This document shows positions 25,018 to 33,246 of a DNA stretch of 41,898 nucleotides, one piece after another. This DNA comes from Nevskia sp. (GTDB lineage: Bacteria; Pseudomonadota; Gammaproteobacteria; Nevskiales; Nevskiaceae). The notes beneath the pieces are model-generated. The model ran no database searches. It was given only the letters and a program-made list of their open reading frames with translations, and was not told the origin of the DNA. The stretch lies in NCBI GenBank assembly GCA_030694365.1, contig JAUXYM010000102.1, forward strand, positions 1 through 41,898. The letters are read 5' to 3'. Within the stretch, counting starts at the first letter, position 1. Every line of letters starts with the position of its first letter. Both the position numbers and the translations under genes were made by a program.

Positions 25018-25463
25018 CAGCGGGCAACCGCTCCCCGCCAGCGGGCGCTCAGTTCGGCGCTCAGCGCGTCGAGCTGAGCGTCGCTCAGGCTGACCGCTTC
25101 GGCCAGCGCCGGCGGATTCGGCCAGCTGGCGTCCGCGAAACTCAGGCCATCGAATTCGCGAGTGCCGGCATAACGCGGGATGACGTGAAAGTGCACATCC
25201 GGGTCGACCATCATCAGCATCAGCCAGTTGATCCGTTCATAGCCGGTGAACGCGGCGAGCAGGCGCTCCACGCCCTGCGTCACCTCGGCCAGTTCGGCAA
25301 ACGCCTGGGGGCTGATCGCCGAAAACGCCGTCACCGGTTCCTTGCAGACCACCACCAGACTGCCGAGCGTCGGCTGCTTCGGCCGCAGTTGCACGGTCCA
25401 GCAAGCAGTCTCGGCGATCCGGGAGCGGGGCCAGGCGAACTTCAGCACAGTTTGATTCGGCAT
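25017..25463 (-). CDS. HIT-family hydrolase
   Basis: 148 residues with the histidine-triad motif in VHFHVIPRY (about 90-98), upstream strands SLVVVCKEPVTAFSAIS and a GYERINWLMLMM core. HIT proteins hydrolyse or transfer nucleoside monophosphate groups, for example on dinucleotides or AMP conjugates. It is the first gene of an overlapping minus-strand set (HIT, lptF, lptG, acyltransferase, MobA-like). A role in cleaning up nucleotide by-products of lipid head-group chemistry is possible but not shown. Confidence 0.88.
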   Translation of the reverse strand: MPNQTVLKFAWPRSRIAETACWTVQLRPKQPTLGSLVVVCKEPVTAFSAISPQAFAELAEVTQGVERLLAAFTGYERINWLMLMMVDPDVHFHVIPRYAGTREFDGLSFADASWPNPPALAEAVSLSDAQLDALSAELSARWRGAVAR

Positions 25464-25518
25464 GAGAGGGTCGGAAAACGCGTGCGAAAGAGTAGCGCGT
25501 TGTGACTCAAAAGCGAGG

Positions 25519-25636
25519 TCTCACGCGGAGAACGCGGAGGACGCAGAGAAAAGCTGAAGCGGGAAACTGGATTCACGTCTTTGGCGTCTGCTTGAACCTT
25601 TATGTTTCTGCTGTTCTCCGCGTTCTCTGCGTGAGA
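25519..25636. repeat. Inverted 24-base repeat element between operons
   Basis: A unit at 25519-25542 beginning TCTCACGCGGAGAACGCGG is repeated in inverse orientation at 25613-25636 with 22 of 24 matches. The copies are followed inward and outward respectively by similar AAAAGCTGA and TCAGCTTTTT sequences, and 70 bases separate them. The CGCGGAGAACGC motif belongs to a common dispersed intergenic repeat type. It fills most of the 191-base gap between the metallophosphoesterase and HIT genes. Confidence 0.75.
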
Positions 25637-25654
25637 TCAGCTTTTTCTGCGCCC

Positions 25655-26557
25655 TCAGACGATCCGGTAATGCGCCGCCGTGACGAAGGCCGCCGCCGCC
25701 GGCAGCCAGCGCCGCGCGGTGACTTCGATCGTCCAGCGCCCGGTGACTCGCTCGATGCCGATCAGATTCCAGCGGGCGCCCTCGTCCTTGGGATTGGGGA
25801 TCGCCGAGATCGACGGCACGCCGAGCACCGGCACCAGCCCGTCAGGGCCGCGAATCGGATCGAAGCGGGCATCGCGGGAATGGCCGTGCAGCAGCAGTTC
25901 GGCGCCGCAGCGAGCGATCACCGCGCGCAGCGCAGCGCGGTCATCGAGCGCCTTGCGCCGGCGCACCACGCCATCGGCCGGCGGGTGATGCAGCATCACG
26001 ACACGGGCCAGGCCGTCGCGCTGCGACGACCGCAGCAGTTCGGCGAGGGCATCGAGTTGCACAGCGCCCAGGCGGCCGCTGGCGAAACCGGGCGGTGTCG
26101 GCAGCGCCGAAGACAGGCCGATGATCGCCACCTCGCCGCGCACCCGGCGATACGGAAACTGGCTGGCGCTCACCGAGGCCGTCTGGTCATCGCCGCGCAG
26201 CCAGGGCTGCCAGTGCGCCCAGCTCTCAGCCCAGGGCACCGGCACCAGGGCATCGTGATTGCCGGGGACGATCGACAGCGTCTCCGGGCTGGCGAAACTC
26301 GCCAGCCAGCGACCGGCGGCGGCGAACTCGCCCGGCAGCGAAAGATTGGTGATGTCGCCGCTGCACAGCCAGTGATCCGGCGCATGGGCCTGGATGTCGG
26401 CGACCGCCGCCGCAAGCAGCTCCGGCCGCTGCAGGGCGCCGCGCCCGCGCGCCCAGGACCATCGGCTGAGGCTGCGCTTCGACAAACGCTCGGCCAGGGT
26501 CGGCGGCGCGGCCGCGAAGTGCAGGTGTGGATCGGAAAAATGGGCCAGCCGGAACAT
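25655..26557 (-). CDS. Calcineurin-like metallophosphoesterase
   Basis: 300 residues with all motifs of the two-metal phosphoesterase fold: HFSDPHLH (6-13), CSGDITN (about 65-71), VPGNHDAL (about 97-104), LHHPPADG (about 186-193) and LLHGHSRD (about 222-229). There is no signal peptide. The substrate is unknown; cyclic nucleotides, nucleotide sugars and lipid phosphates are all cleaved by family members. It is divergent from the CDP-alcohol transferase gene across 113 bases and may share a control region with the head-group operon. Confidence 0.9.
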   Translation of the reverse strand: MFRLAHFSDPHLHFAAAPPTLAERLSKRSLSRWSWARGRGALQRPELLAAAVADIQAHAPDHWLCSGDITNLSLPGEFAAAGRWLASFASPETLSIVPGNHDALVPVPWAESWAHWQPWLRGDDQTASVSASQFPYRRVRGEVAIIGLSSALPTPPGFASGRLGAVQLDALAELLRSSQRDGLARVVMLHHPPADGVVRRRKALDDRAALRAVIARCGAELLLHGHSRDARFDPIRGPDGLVPVLGVPSISAIPNPKDEGARWNLIGIERVTGRWTIEVTARRWLPAAAAFVTAAHYRIV

Positions 26558-26670
26558 GGTTCTTGAACGTCGCAGGATGAAGCCGGACCTGGCCTGAAAG
26601 GGCAGCCGGCGCGGCCATCAGACGATGCCGCTTTCCACCATAATACGGCGCTTTTTCACGGCAGCTTTTG

Positions 26671-27828
26671 ATGAATCCCCCCCAATCCGCAAGCTCTCTC
26701 CCGCCCGCCTCGCTCGGCGTGATCATCGGCCGCAATCCGACCCGCCTCTGGGGCATTAGCTCGACCGAGCGCCTGAACCGCAGCCTGAAGATCGCTGGCA
26801 TCAAGGACATCCGCAGCTACGATCGCCTCGGTGATTTCGCCGGTGGTTCTGTGCTGATCGTGTCGAACGACTGGGTCTTCGATGTCTCGATCATCAAGGG
26901 TCTGGCGACGCGGCCGAACACCGTGGTCATCGACGCTGAAACGCGGCGAGCGGTTGCCGCCCATGTCGACGTCGCGCAGCTGTCGGCGGCGATCGCGCTG
27001 ATCGAGCGTGGTGCAGGCAGCCTGCCAGCCGAAGTGGAGCCACGATCGGCAGAAGACGTCGGCGGCAACTACAACCACGAGCTGCGCAAGAAGGAATCGC
27101 CGTACCTGCTGCGGCTGACGCCGGAAACCTTGGCCGCCGTCGAACGGCGGATGTTCAGCGGCAGCTACAAGGGCGTCACCGATTTCGTCACCAAGTACTG
27201 GTGGCCGCGCCCGGCCGAAGTGGTGACCCGCTGGTGCTCGCATTGGGGCATGAGCCCGAACCAGGTCACCCTGATCGGCTTTATCGCCGTGCTGATCTCG
27301 TTCTGGGCGTTCTGGCAGGGCCATTACCTGCTCGGCCTAGCCAGCGGCTGGCTGATGACCTTCCTCGACACCGTCGACGGCAAGCTGGCCCGCGTCACCC
27401 TGACCTCGTCGCCGATGGGCAACGTCTTCGATCACGGCATCGACCTGATCCATCCGCCGTTCTGGTGGTGGGCCTGGATCGTCGGCCTCGCCGCCTACGG
27501 CACACCGACGCCCTATGCCGATCTGGCACTCGCGGTGATCGTGATCGGCTATCTCGTGCAGCGCGTGCTCGAAGGCATCTTCATGTCGCTGTTCGACATG
27601 CACGTACACGTCTGGCGGCACTTCGACAGCTTCTTCCGCCTGATTACCGCGCGGCGCAATCCGAACCTGGTGATCCTGACGCCGGCAGCGCTCGTCGGCC
27701 GGCCGGATCTCGGCATCCTGCTGGTGGCGCTGTGGACGGCGCTGAGTCTGCTCGTCCACGCCGGGCAGATCCTCCAGGGCCTGGTCGCCCGCCGTCACGG
27801 CCCGCTGCGGTCCTGGCTGGCGGCATGA
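26671..27828 (+). CDS. CDP-alcohol phosphotransferase with degenerate N-terminal nucleotidyltransferase-like domain (CpgA candidate)
   Basis: 385 residues. The C-terminal membrane domain (about 165-385) has the full CDP-alcohol phosphotransferase signature D233-x2-DG-x2-AR-x8-G250-x3-D254-x3-D258. The N-terminal part (about 13-115) reads like a nucleotidyltransferase of the inositol-phosphate-cytidylyltransferase type, but the glycine-rich GTP/CTP loop is missing (GRNPTRLWGISSTERLNRSL), so it is probably non-catalytic. It would move a phosphoalcohol from a CDP-activated donor to a lipid phosphate or alcohol. Together with the next two genes it matches the order I recall for the Caulobacter ceramide-phosphoglycerate genes. 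ATG 26671 is preceded by an unsuitable TTG. Confidence 0.82.
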   Translation: MNPPQSASSLPPASLGVIIGRNPTRLWGISSTERLNRSLKIAGIKDIRSYDRLGDFAGGSVLIVSNDWVFDVSIIKGLATRPNTVVIDAETRRAVAAHVDVAQLSAAIALIERGAGSLPAEVEPRSAEDVGGNYNHELRKKESPYLLRLTPETLAAVERRMFSGSYKGVTDFVTKYWWPRPAEVVTRWCSHWGMSPNQVTLIGFIAVLISFWAFWQGHYLLGLASGWLMTFLDTVDGKLARVTLTSSPMGNVFDHGIDLIHPPFWWWAWIVGLAAYGTPTPYADLALAVIVIGYLVQRVLEGIFMSLFDMHVHVWRHFDSFFRLITARRNPNLVILTPAALVGRPDLGILLVALWTALSLLVHAGQILQGLVARRHGPLRSWLAA

Positions 27829-28796
27829 TGCGGATCGGCCTGATCCGCAACCCGAACAGCCAGCGCAATCGCCGGATCGGCGACCGCCTGGGCGAAGTCG
27901 TGGTGCCCCGGCAGGTCGAGTTGCTGCGCATCGACGCGGCCACCGCCGACGACGTGCCGGCGGTGGTTCGCGAATATGGCGCGCGCGGCGTCACCCATCT
28001 GATCGTCGACGGCGGGGACGGCACCTTGCGCGAAGCGATGACCGCGCTGCCACCGGCGTTCGGCACCCGGCTGCCGATGCTGAGCCTGGTCGCCGGCGGC
28101 AATGCCAACCTGGCGACGGCCGATGTCGGCGGTGCCGGTCACGGTCCGCAGGCGATGCAGCGGCTGCTCGATGCGCTGGCCAGCGGTCAGCGCGGCCACG
28201 TTCAGGAGCGCCAGCCGATCGAACTGCGCTGGCCCGATGGCTCGCGACCGCCGGTACTCGGTTTCTTCGTCGGCGCAGCGGCGTTCTACAAGGGCTGGAA
28301 GCTGGCGCTCGGTGCCGTCCACAAGCGCGGCTTCATGCATGGCCCGGCGGTAGCCGCGACCATGGCCGGCGCGCTGTGGCAGACGCTGGCCGGCGGCCCG
28401 CACAACGACTGGCAGGCCGGCAGCATGATGGGCATCAGCGTCGACGGTGGTGCCGAGATTGAAGGCGCGCGCTTCCTGTTTCTCGCCACCAGTCTGAACA
28501 GCCTGTTCAACGGTCTGTGGCCGTTCTACGACCACGGCGACTCGCCGCTGCGCTGGCTCGATATCGACGCGCCGCCGCCGCGCTTCGTGCGCAGCCTGCC
28601 CGGCCTGCTGCGCGGCAAGCCGGGCCGCTGGATGCGTCAGTCCAGCGCTTATCGCAGCGGTGGCGCGCAATCGCTGGCGCTGCGCCTGGAACGCCCGCTG
28701 GTGGTCGATGGCGAGCCCTATACCGCCGGCCCTTACGGCTGCGTAGAACTCCATGCCGGGCCGCGCATCGCGTTCTATTCGCCAAGCCCCGCATGA
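27825..28796 (+). CDS. Diacylglycerol/ceramide kinase family protein (CpgB candidate)
   Basis: This 323-residue lipid kinase of the DAGK/LCB5 fold has RNPNSQRNRR at the N terminus, the ATP-binding motif GGDGTLRE (63-70) and SLVAGGNANLA (about 87-97). The C-terminal beta domain ends with VVDGEPYTAGPYGCVELH. In Caulobacter a protein of this family (CpgB) phosphorylates ceramide. The flanking CDP-alcohol transferase and TAM41-like genes favour ceramide kinase over diacylglycerol kinase or YegS. The start ATG 27825 overlaps the preceding stop, and a second in-frame ATG follows directly. The stop overlaps the next start (ATGA). Confidence 0.85.
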   Translation: MMRIGLIRNPNSQRNRRIGDRLGEVVVPRQVELLRIDAATADDVPAVVREYGARGVTHLIVDGGDGTLREAMTALPPAFGTRLPMLSLVAGGNANLATADVGGAGHGPQAMQRLLDALASGQRGHVQERQPIELRWPDGSRPPVLGFFVGAAAFYKGWKLALGAVHKRGFMHGPAVAATMAGALWQTLAGGPHNDWQAGSMMGISVDGGAEIEGARFLFLATSLNSLFNGLWPFYDHGDSPLRWLDIDAPPPRFVRSLPGLLRGKPGRWMRQSSAYRSGGAQSLALRLERPLVVDGEPYTAGPYGCVELHAGPRIAFYSPSPA

Positions 28797-29743
28797 ACTC
28801 GAATTCTGCCCAGCAGGCGCTGCAGGCCGTGATCGCCGACGAGCTTTCGCTACCGCTGCCGCCGGCGATCCATCAGGTCGCCGCGATGCTGGCCGAGCGC
28901 GGTCATGGTTCGGCGACCGCCGTGCTGTTCTACGGCTCGAACCTGCGTTCCGGCGAACTGGACGGCGTGCTCGACTACTACGTGCTGGTCGACTCGCTGC
29001 GCGGCTGGTACCGCCGTCGCCTGCCGGCCGCCGCCAACCGGCTGCTGCCGCCGAACATCCTGTATCTGGAGCCGGTCGTCGATGGCCGCAAGCTGCGCGC
29101 GAAAGTCGCCGTGCTCAGGGCTGACCAGTTCCGTCGCGGCATGCGTCGCGGCGGTCTCGACACGACCATGTGGGCGCGTTATTCGCAGCCGGCCGCGCTG
29201 GCCTGGAGCCGCGACGCCGCAGCCCGCGACGATGTCGTCCGCTCGATCAGCGTAGCGGTGATCAGCGCCGCCGGCTGGGCCGCCCGCCTCGGCCCCGAAT
29301 CCGGCCCAGCGGGGGATTACTGGCAAGCGCTGTACAAGCGCACCTACAGCGCCGAGTTGCGCGTTGAAAAAGCCAGCCGCACCGACAACCTGATGGCCTT
29401 CGGCGGCGATCGCTACACCACTCTGTTGCCGCTGGCCTGGGACGCGGCCGGCCTCGCTTACACGACCGCCGTTGACGGCACGCTGAGACCGCAGCTCAGT
29501 CCGGTGGCCCGGCAGTCAGCCGCCGCCGGCTGGGCACTGCGCCACAGCCTCGGCAAGCCGCTGAACTTCCTGCGCCTGGTCAAGAGCGCGTACACCTTCG
29601 ACGGCGGCGTCGACTATCTGTTGTGGAAGATCGAGCGCCACAGCGGCGTCAAGATGGAACTGACGCCCTGGCAACGACGGCATCCGATCCTCGCCTCGCC
29701 ACGAGTGCTCTGGGAATTGCGCCGGCGCGGAGCGATCCGGTGA
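28793..29743 (+). CDS. TAM41-like phosphatidate cytidylyltransferase (CpgC candidate)
   Basis: 316 residues. AVLFYGSNLRSGELDGVLDY (43-62), followed by YVLVDS, shows the YGS and D-x5-VD pattern of nucleotidyltransferase-fold enzymes. The following WYRRRLPAAANRLLPPNILYLEP resembles the mitochondrial CDP-diacylglycerol synthase TAM41. It would form a CDP-lipid from a phosphorylated lipid and CTP. After a ceramide kinase, the substrate could be ceramide-1-phosphate. Assignment comes from motif reading, not from a search. It starts at ATG 28793 overlapping the kinase stop and ends in a GTGA overlap with the flippase. Confidence 0.72.
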   Translation: MNSNSAQQALQAVIADELSLPLPPAIHQVAAMLAERGHGSATAVLFYGSNLRSGELDGVLDYYVLVDSLRGWYRRRLPAAANRLLPPNILYLEPVVDGRKLRAKVAVLRADQFRRGMRRGGLDTTMWARYSQPAALAWSRDAAARDDVVRSISVAVISAAGWAARLGPESGPAGDYWQALYKRTYSAELRVEKASRTDNLMAFGGDRYTTLLPLAWDAAGLAYTTAVDGTLRPQLSPVARQSAAAGWALRHSLGKPLNFLRLVKSAYTFDGGVDYLLWKIERHSGVKMELTPWQRRHPILASPRVLWELRRRGAIR

Positions 29744-31089
29744 CCGAGGCCGTCGTCGCGGCTGCAGTGGGCGGCGGTGCGCTGGCCCGGGTCTATCGCA
29801 ACGCCGGCAAGCTGCTCGGCGGCAAGGCGGTGGCCGGGTTGATCGGCCTGGTCTACCTGTCGCTGGGCGCGCGCACCCTGGGGCCGACCGAGTTCGGCCT
29901 GCTGGTGTCGATCAACTTCTATGCGCTGCTGGTCGGCAATTTCTGCGTGCTGCAGGGCTGGCATACGGTGGTGCGCTACGGCAGCGGCGATCTGATCGCC
30001 GAACATCCGGACGATTTCATCGCGCTATGGCGCTATGTCGCACGCATCGAGATCATCAGCGGCGGGGTCGCGATCGCCATCGCGCTGGCGCTGTGCGAGC
30101 CAGTCGCACACTATCTTGGCTGGCCCGATTCGGTGCTGCCGCTGGCGCTGCTGTATTCGCTGGCGATCATCTCCAACACTCAGACCACGGCGGCTGGCGT
30201 GTTGAACCTGTTCGGCCGCTTCGACCTGTTGTCCTTGCAGCAGGTCAGCGGGCCGGTCGCGCGGCTGATCGGTGCCGGTCTCGCCTGGTCGCTCGATGCC
30301 GGCCTGAGCGGCTTCCTGCTCGCCTGGCTGGCCGGCTCGATCGTCGAAGGCCTGGTGCAATGGGCGCTCGGCCTGCGCGAACTGCATCGTCGCGGCCTGC
30401 TGAGCTATCGCGCGGCTGCGCCGGTCAGCCTGAAGGTGCGCGAACGCCATCCCGGCATCCTGCGGTTCCTGCTGACCAATAATCTCGACCTCGGCCTGAA
30501 CGACGCCGCCGGCCGGATCACGCCGCTGGCGGTAGGTGCGCTGCTCAATCCGGCAGCGGTCGGCCTTTATCACGTTGCGCTGCGCATCGGCATGGTGCTG
30601 CAGCAGCCGATGCTGGTGATCGGCCGCACCGTCTACCCGGAACTGGCGGTGATTGCCGCGCGTGGCGAGTTCGCGCGGCTGCGCCGATTGGTACTGCGCA
30701 CCGGCTTCAGCGCGATGGCCGGCGGCGTGGCGGTGCTGGCGCTGTTCGTCGCGATCAGCCCCTGGCTGCTGCGCAGCATCGGCGGTGAGGGCTTCGACGC
30801 CGCCTACCCGCTGCTGCTGCTGATCGGGCTGGCGCGCACCCTGCACCTGCTCGGCTTCCCGTTCGGCGCGGCGCTGGTTGCGCTCGGACGGCCGAACACG
30901 ACCCTGAAGATCAACCTGGTCGCCAGCCTCGGGCTGCTGCCGGTGCTGGCGCTGCTGCTGCAGCACTACCAGCTCGCCGGTGCCGGCCTGCACGCGCTTG
31001 CTTATGCCGTGGCGACGGTCGGCGCGCTGGTGTTCGCGCTGCTGCGGCTGCCGACGACGACCACGCCCATACCCACGAAAGTCCGCTAG
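29740..31089 (+). CDS. MOP-superfamily (Wzx-like) flippase 1
   Basis: 449 residues with about 12-14 membrane segments and the polysaccharide-flippase arrangement. The N terminus NAGKLLGGKAVAGLIGLVYL, then LGARTLGPTEFG, and the TNNLDLGLNDAAGRITPLAVG segment are typical of Wzx/RfbX-type exporters of lipid-linked glycans. It is paralogous to the flippase at 39130-40410 (shared NAG-x-LLGGKA start). It starts with GTG at 29740, coupled to the TAM41-like gene, and is followed four bases later by a glycosyltransferase gene. It may flip a glycosylated or phosphorylated lipid made by this cluster. Confidence 0.87.
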   Translation: MTEAVVAAAVGGGALARVYRNAGKLLGGKAVAGLIGLVYLSLGARTLGPTEFGLLVSINFYALLVGNFCVLQGWHTVVRYGSGDLIAEHPDDFIALWRYVARIEIISGGVAIAIALALCEPVAHYLGWPDSVLPLALLYSLAIISNTQTTAAGVLNLFGRFDLLSLQQVSGPVARLIGAGLAWSLDAGLSGFLLAWLAGSIVEGLVQWALGLRELHRRGLLSYRAAAPVSLKVRERHPGILRFLLTNNLDLGLNDAAGRITPLAVGALLNPAAVGLYHVALRIGMVLQQPMLVIGRTVYPELAVIAARGEFARLRRLVLRTGFSAMAGGVAVLALFVAISPWLLRSIGGEGFDAAYPLLLLIGLARTLHLLGFPFGAALVALGRPNTTLKINLVASLGLLPVLALLLQHYQLAGAGLHALAYAVATVGALVFALLRLPTTTTPIPTKVR

Positions 31090-31093
31090 CACG

Positions 31094-32197
31094 ATGCGCA
31101 TCCTGTATCTGATCAACGGCCTGAACGGCGGCGGTGCGGCGTTTCCGGTGCCAGAACTGATCGCGACGGCGCAGCGCCATGGCGATACCGTGAACGTGGT
31201 CGCACTGATGCCGCAGGACCGCCGTGCCGCCGAGCGCTTCGACCGCGCCGGTCTAGCCTGGACCCTGATCGGCAGCGGCCCTGCGGACATCCTGCCGAGC
31301 TTCGCCAAGCTGCTGGCGCTGCTGCGCGAGGAGCGTCCGGATTTCATCTGGACCTCGCTGACCCGCGCCTGCGTCTACGGCCAGATCGCCGGCCGGCTGC
31401 TCGGCATTCCGGTGCTGAGCTGGCAGCACAACGCCTTCCTGCTGCGCGGCAATCGCCTGCTGCTACGGATCACCGGCCGCTGGGCCGCGCGCTGGGTTGC
31501 CGATTCGGCAACCGTGGCCACGTTCACCGAAGAAGCGCTCGGCGTGGCACCGACGCAGATCGACATCTGGCCGATCTTTCGCGCGCGCGCCGATGCACCG
31601 CAGGCGGTCGCCTGTGCCGTGGCCGGCCGCTTCCGGATCGGCAGCCTCGGCCGCCTGCATCCGAACAAGCGCTTTGATGATTTGATCGACGCTGCGGCCT
31701 GGCTGCGCGATCAGCATCCGGCGGCCGCACGGCGGCTGGAAATCCTGATCGGCGGCGAAGGCCCGGAAGCGGCGGCGCTCGCCGCACGGGTCGAGCGACT
31801 GGGTCTCGACAACGTCCGTCTGCTCGGCTTCATCGAACAACCGGCGGAGTTTCTGGCCAGCCTGCATGGCTATGTGCAGCCCTCGCATCACGAGGGCATG
31901 TGCATCGCCGCCCACGAAGCGATGCAGGCGGCGCTGCCGGTGGTGGCGACGCCGGTCGGCGAACTGCGCCGCAGCGTCGTCGACGGTCAAACCGGTTTCG
32001 TCGTGCCGGTGGGCGATCCGCCGGCGCTGGCGAAAGCGCTGCTGGCGCTGGCCGATGATCGGACACGCGCGGTGCAGATGGGTCAGGCCAGCCGGGCCAG
32101 GGTCATCGAACGCTTCGGTGCCGCCGCGTTCGATCGCAGTGGCTATGCGGTGCTCGACAAGATGGCGGCGATCGTCGCGGCGAAGCAGCCGCGCTGA
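31094..32197 (+). CDS. Family 4 glycosyltransferase
   Basis: This 367-residue GT-B protein has the N-terminal acceptor domain INGLNGGGAAFPVPELI and the C-terminal donor domain FRIGSLGRLHPNKRFDDLI. The EX7E motif lies in HEGMCIAAHEAMQAALPVVA (about 269-288). GT4 enzymes transfer sugars from nucleotide donors with retention, commonly onto lipid carriers. Its position after the ceramide kinase, TAM41-like protein and flippase suggests glycosylation of a sphingolipid or lipid-linked glycan. ATG 31094 lies four bases after the flippase stop. Confidence 0.9.
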   Translation: MRILYLINGLNGGGAAFPVPELIATAQRHGDTVNVVALMPQDRRAAERFDRAGLAWTLIGSGPADILPSFAKLLALLREERPDFIWTSLTRACVYGQIAGRLLGIPVLSWQHNAFLLRGNRLLLRITGRWAARWVADSATVATFTEEALGVAPTQIDIWPIFRARADAPQAVACAVAGRFRIGSLGRLHPNKRFDDLIDAAAWLRDQHPAAARRLEILIGGEGPEAAALAARVERLGLDNVRLLGFIEQPAEFLASLHGYVQPSHHEGMCIAAHEAMQAALPVVATPVGELRRSVVDGQTGFVVPVGDPPALAKALLALADDRTRAVQMGQASRARVIERFGAAAFDRSGYAVLDKMAAIVAAKQPR

Positions 32198-32227
32198 GCT
32201 TCAGTCTTTACTGAGCTTCAATCTTCG
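32194..32227. repeat. 17-bp imperfect tandem duplication spanning two convergent stop codons
   Basis: CTGAGCTTCAGTCTTTA (32194-32210) is followed at once by CTGAGCTTCAATCTTCG (32211-32227), with 14 of 17 matches. The first copy carries the TGA of the glycosyltransferase, and the second carries the TGA (read on the minus strand) of the desaturase. Confidence 0.8.
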
Positions 32228-33198
32228 CTGACCGGTGGGGCGCCTGCCGGCATCGTCGACGGATGGACCATGCGGCTGTAGCCGGACATCGAGCGATCGA
32301 AGATGAAGTGGCGCAGCACGCCAACCCAGGAATCGTAGGACTTCAGGCCGTTGTAGGACTCCGGCGCGATCGCCCGCAGTTGCGGCAGCTTGTTCCACGG
32401 CACGGCCGGAAAATCATGGTGCTCGTTGTGGTATCCCATGTTGAAGCACAGCTTGTTCAGCGGACCGTAGTACGAGTAAGTGTCCTGGCCTTCGGCAGTG
32501 ACGTGGTGCTCCTGGATCCAGCGCCCGCCCAGCGGATGCAGGCCCAGCGCGAACAGGGTCGACAGCGCCAGATAACCGAGCCCGGCCGGGCCGAGGTAGC
32601 GGTAGATCAGCGCATCGACGGCGAGCACGACGATCAGGTTGCCGATCACCCAGCCATCCCACAGCGCAACACCGCGCAGCGCTTTCAGCTTCATCGGCCG
32701 CAAGGCCTGCGATACCGGCAGCAGCGCGATCCAGGCCGCCTTGCGCCAAGCCGAGTTGCCGATCAGCTGCGCTTCGCGGTGGCTGACGATGTCCGGGTCC
32801 ATGTCGTACTGGCCCAGATAGCGGTGATGGTGCAGATGGAACTTGCGGAAGCCCATCGCCGACGGCAGCACCAGCGCGAAATCGCAAAGGATCGCGAACA
32901 GGCGATTCAGGATCTGCGACTTGAACACCAGCGCGTGAGTGCACTCGTGGATCATCACGTACAGGGCGTGATTGATGAAGGCACCGAACAAAAAGGCGAC
33001 GGCGATGAACGCCCAGGCCTCGAAGCCATCGGCCTGCGTCGCCACCAGCCACTGGGCACCGACCAAGCCGACGATCCACAGCGCCGACAGCGGATTGCGG
33101 GTCATCAGTGCCCGTACTTCCGGATGTTTGGCGGCGATTTCACGGCGACGATGCAGGTGGGAAACCGGCTCGTCGACGTAGATGAAGTCACTGCTCAT
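32218..33198 (-). CDS. Sphingolipid (dihydroceramide) delta-4 desaturase, DES1-like
   Basis: 326 residues. The three histidine boxes are HECTH (84-88), HLHHH (121-125) and HNEHH (257-261). Similarity to animal DES1/DEGS1 is unusually close outside the boxes: RRREI near the N terminus, the KFHLHHHRYLGQYDMDPDI segment, LGLHPLGGRWIQEH (218-231), TYSYYGPLNKLCFNMGYHNE (240-259), and SYDSWV followed by GYSRM at the C terminus. DES1 inserts the 4,5-trans double bond that turns dihydroceramide into ceramide. The length also matches (human 323). It is downstream of the CDP-glycerol-transferase-like gene by 48 bases and within reach of the Spt operon. Confidence 0.88.
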   Translation of the reverse strand: MSSDFIYVDEPVSHLHRRREIAAKHPEVRALMTRNPLSALWIVGLVGAQWLVATQADGFEAWAFIAVAFLFGAFINHALYVMIHECTHALVFKSQILNRLFAILCDFALVLPSAMGFRKFHLHHHRYLGQYDMDPDIVSHREAQLIGNSAWRKAAWIALLPVSQALRPMKLKALRGVALWDGWVIGNLIVVLAVDALIYRYLGPAGLGYLALSTLFALGLHPLGGRWIQEHHVTAEGQDTYSYYGPLNKLCFNMGYHNEHHDFPAVPWNKLPQLRAIAPESYNGLKSYDSWVGVLRHFIFDRSMSGYSRMVHPSTMPAGAPPVSED

Positions 33199-33246
33199 GG
33201 ACGACTCACGGGGCTTTGCAACTTGAACGAAACATGAAGCGGGCGT

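Noticed and set aside
26558..26670. CATAAT/TAATAC as a -10 box for the CDP-alcohol transferase operon
   Set aside because: A -10-like match exists near 26640, but the bases at the -35 distance do not resemble TTGACA.
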